DNA of 64,000 nt, taken from positions 23,893,133 to 23,957,132 of the forward strand of contig NC_089274.1 of NCBI RefSeq assembly GCF_963678975.1, written 5' to 3'. The notes beneath the pieces are model-generated. The model searched no databases. It was not told the DNA's origin and saw nothing but the letters and a program-made list of their open reading frames with translations. The translations under genes were made by a program, and so were the position numbers. Source of the stretch: Dysidea avara (Eukaryota; Porifera; Demospongiae; Dictyoceratida; Dysideidae). This document shows, in pieces, positions 63,501 through 64,000 of this stretch (positions within the stretch are counted from its first letter, which is position 1; every line of letters begins with the position of its first letter).

Positions 63501-63909
63501 TTATGTGGGTTGTCCCTTGAATGGCTTCAAAAACCCGCTAGCACCCTTAACAAATTTTGGTGTGTATAGCTAGTTATACAGCTATTTAGACAACAATCAC
63601 TGTTTGTGTTACAGAAATTTTGTTTGATGATACAATGCCACTTATATACACACAGCTAGCTGTGTACTTTTATACAACACTCAAATACATTTAATTGTGG
63701 GCTTTAATTAGCATGTAGATGCTGGCCATGGGAGTCTTGCGTTTATATGATAGAGACTGGTCTGATAACTATTTGCAGCTAAAAGTAAAAGTCACAAATG
63801 GAAAGATAAACTTCACTGGAAGAGATTTTCATGACATATGGAGCACAATTGACATTTAAAAATTCTTGGAGGGGGGGGCCTCCCTGACCCACCCCTGAAT
63901 CTGCCTCTG
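60573..63909. mobile_element. CAGGGGCG-ended hAT-like element, copy B, with internal insertion
   Basis: It corresponds to 3456-4296, with GTGAAGTC duplications at 60565-60572 and 63910-63917. It is enlarged by the piggyBac-like element at 61048-63546. Confidence 0.78.
61048..63546. mobile_element. piggyBac-like non-autonomous element, about 2.5 kb
   Basis: The ends are GGGTGCTAGCGTCTTTTTGA and the inverse of GGGTGCTAGCGGGTTTTTGA, flanked by TTAA at 61044-61047 and 63547-63550, the hallmark piggyBac target. The paralogue near 3912 has a single TCAA at the site. Internal ORFs (61501-61788, 62891-63139, 63205-63453) show no transposase features. The right part holds a (GC-richer) block with CCCGCGAGCGAACTTCGAC. 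What the 2.5 kb interior came from is unknown. Confidence 0.82.
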
Positions 63910-64000
63910 GTGAAGTCTTGCAAAGAATACTATTTTTAGTAAGCTTTCACTGGCACCTAAAACCGAAGATTTGGGATAGGAATTGTCCTTACGCAATAGA

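Larger units (their letters stand above)
57688..64000. repeat. Segmental duplication, copy B
   Basis: It is homologous to 1-4386 in the same orientation and runs off the window end (64000 corresponds to about 4386). It lies on the 5' side of CARD-NMT copy B exon 2, within its inferred intron. Confidence 0.9.

Overview
This is a eukaryotic, AT-rich, repeat-laden metazoan window. The best guess is a demosponge: EXOC3-like exons are joined by 45-97 base GT-AG introns, there are tRNA-derived SINEs, many non-autonomous DNA transposons, and a W-N-x-F-D adaptor-like domain that I recall as expanded in sponges and cnidarians. No prokaryotic, CRISPR or viral features were seen.

The most interesting content is a minus-strand gene family with an unusual domain order. 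A short first exon encodes a CARD-like death-fold domain. A long second exon encodes a linker, a W-N-W-F-D domain and a complete but divergent N-myristoyltransferase (NMT)-like module that runs to the C-terminus. Copy C is complete in the window (exon 1 23898-24252, exon 2 17859-19558; phase-1 junction, about 684 codons). Copy B has exon 2 at 55212-56917, and its first exon should lie beyond base 64000. Copy A shows only a frameshifted CARD exon (6256-6582), and its NMT exon should lie just left of base 1. Bases 1-4386 and 57688-64000 are duplicates of each other, which would make them the same intron in copies A and B. The locus therefore looks like a same-strand tandem array.

An EXOC3/Sec6-like exocyst gene, also on the minus strand, is present in pieces. 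Nine clean, phase-matched C-terminal exons lie at 9185-10906. Middle exons lie at 11037-14504 and are interrupted by two transposons and at least one frameshift. Two N-terminal exons lie at 44986-45153. CARD-NMT copy C lies between the N-terminal and middle pieces.

Most of the rest is mobile DNA. hAT-type elements with 8-base target duplications are at 583, 1770, 11785, 26933 and 52363. TAGTCT-ended elements with 9-base duplications are at 12236, 38772 and 51838. There are also TA-flanked elements, a TTAA-flanked piggyBac-like element at 61048, a Harbinger-like element at 6657, LINE and restriction-like-endonuclease retroelement remnants, SINEs and CA/GT microsatellites. The duplicated segment supplies natural empty sites for several of these insertions. 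The AT-rich stretches at about 30-44 kb and 53-55 kb show little else.
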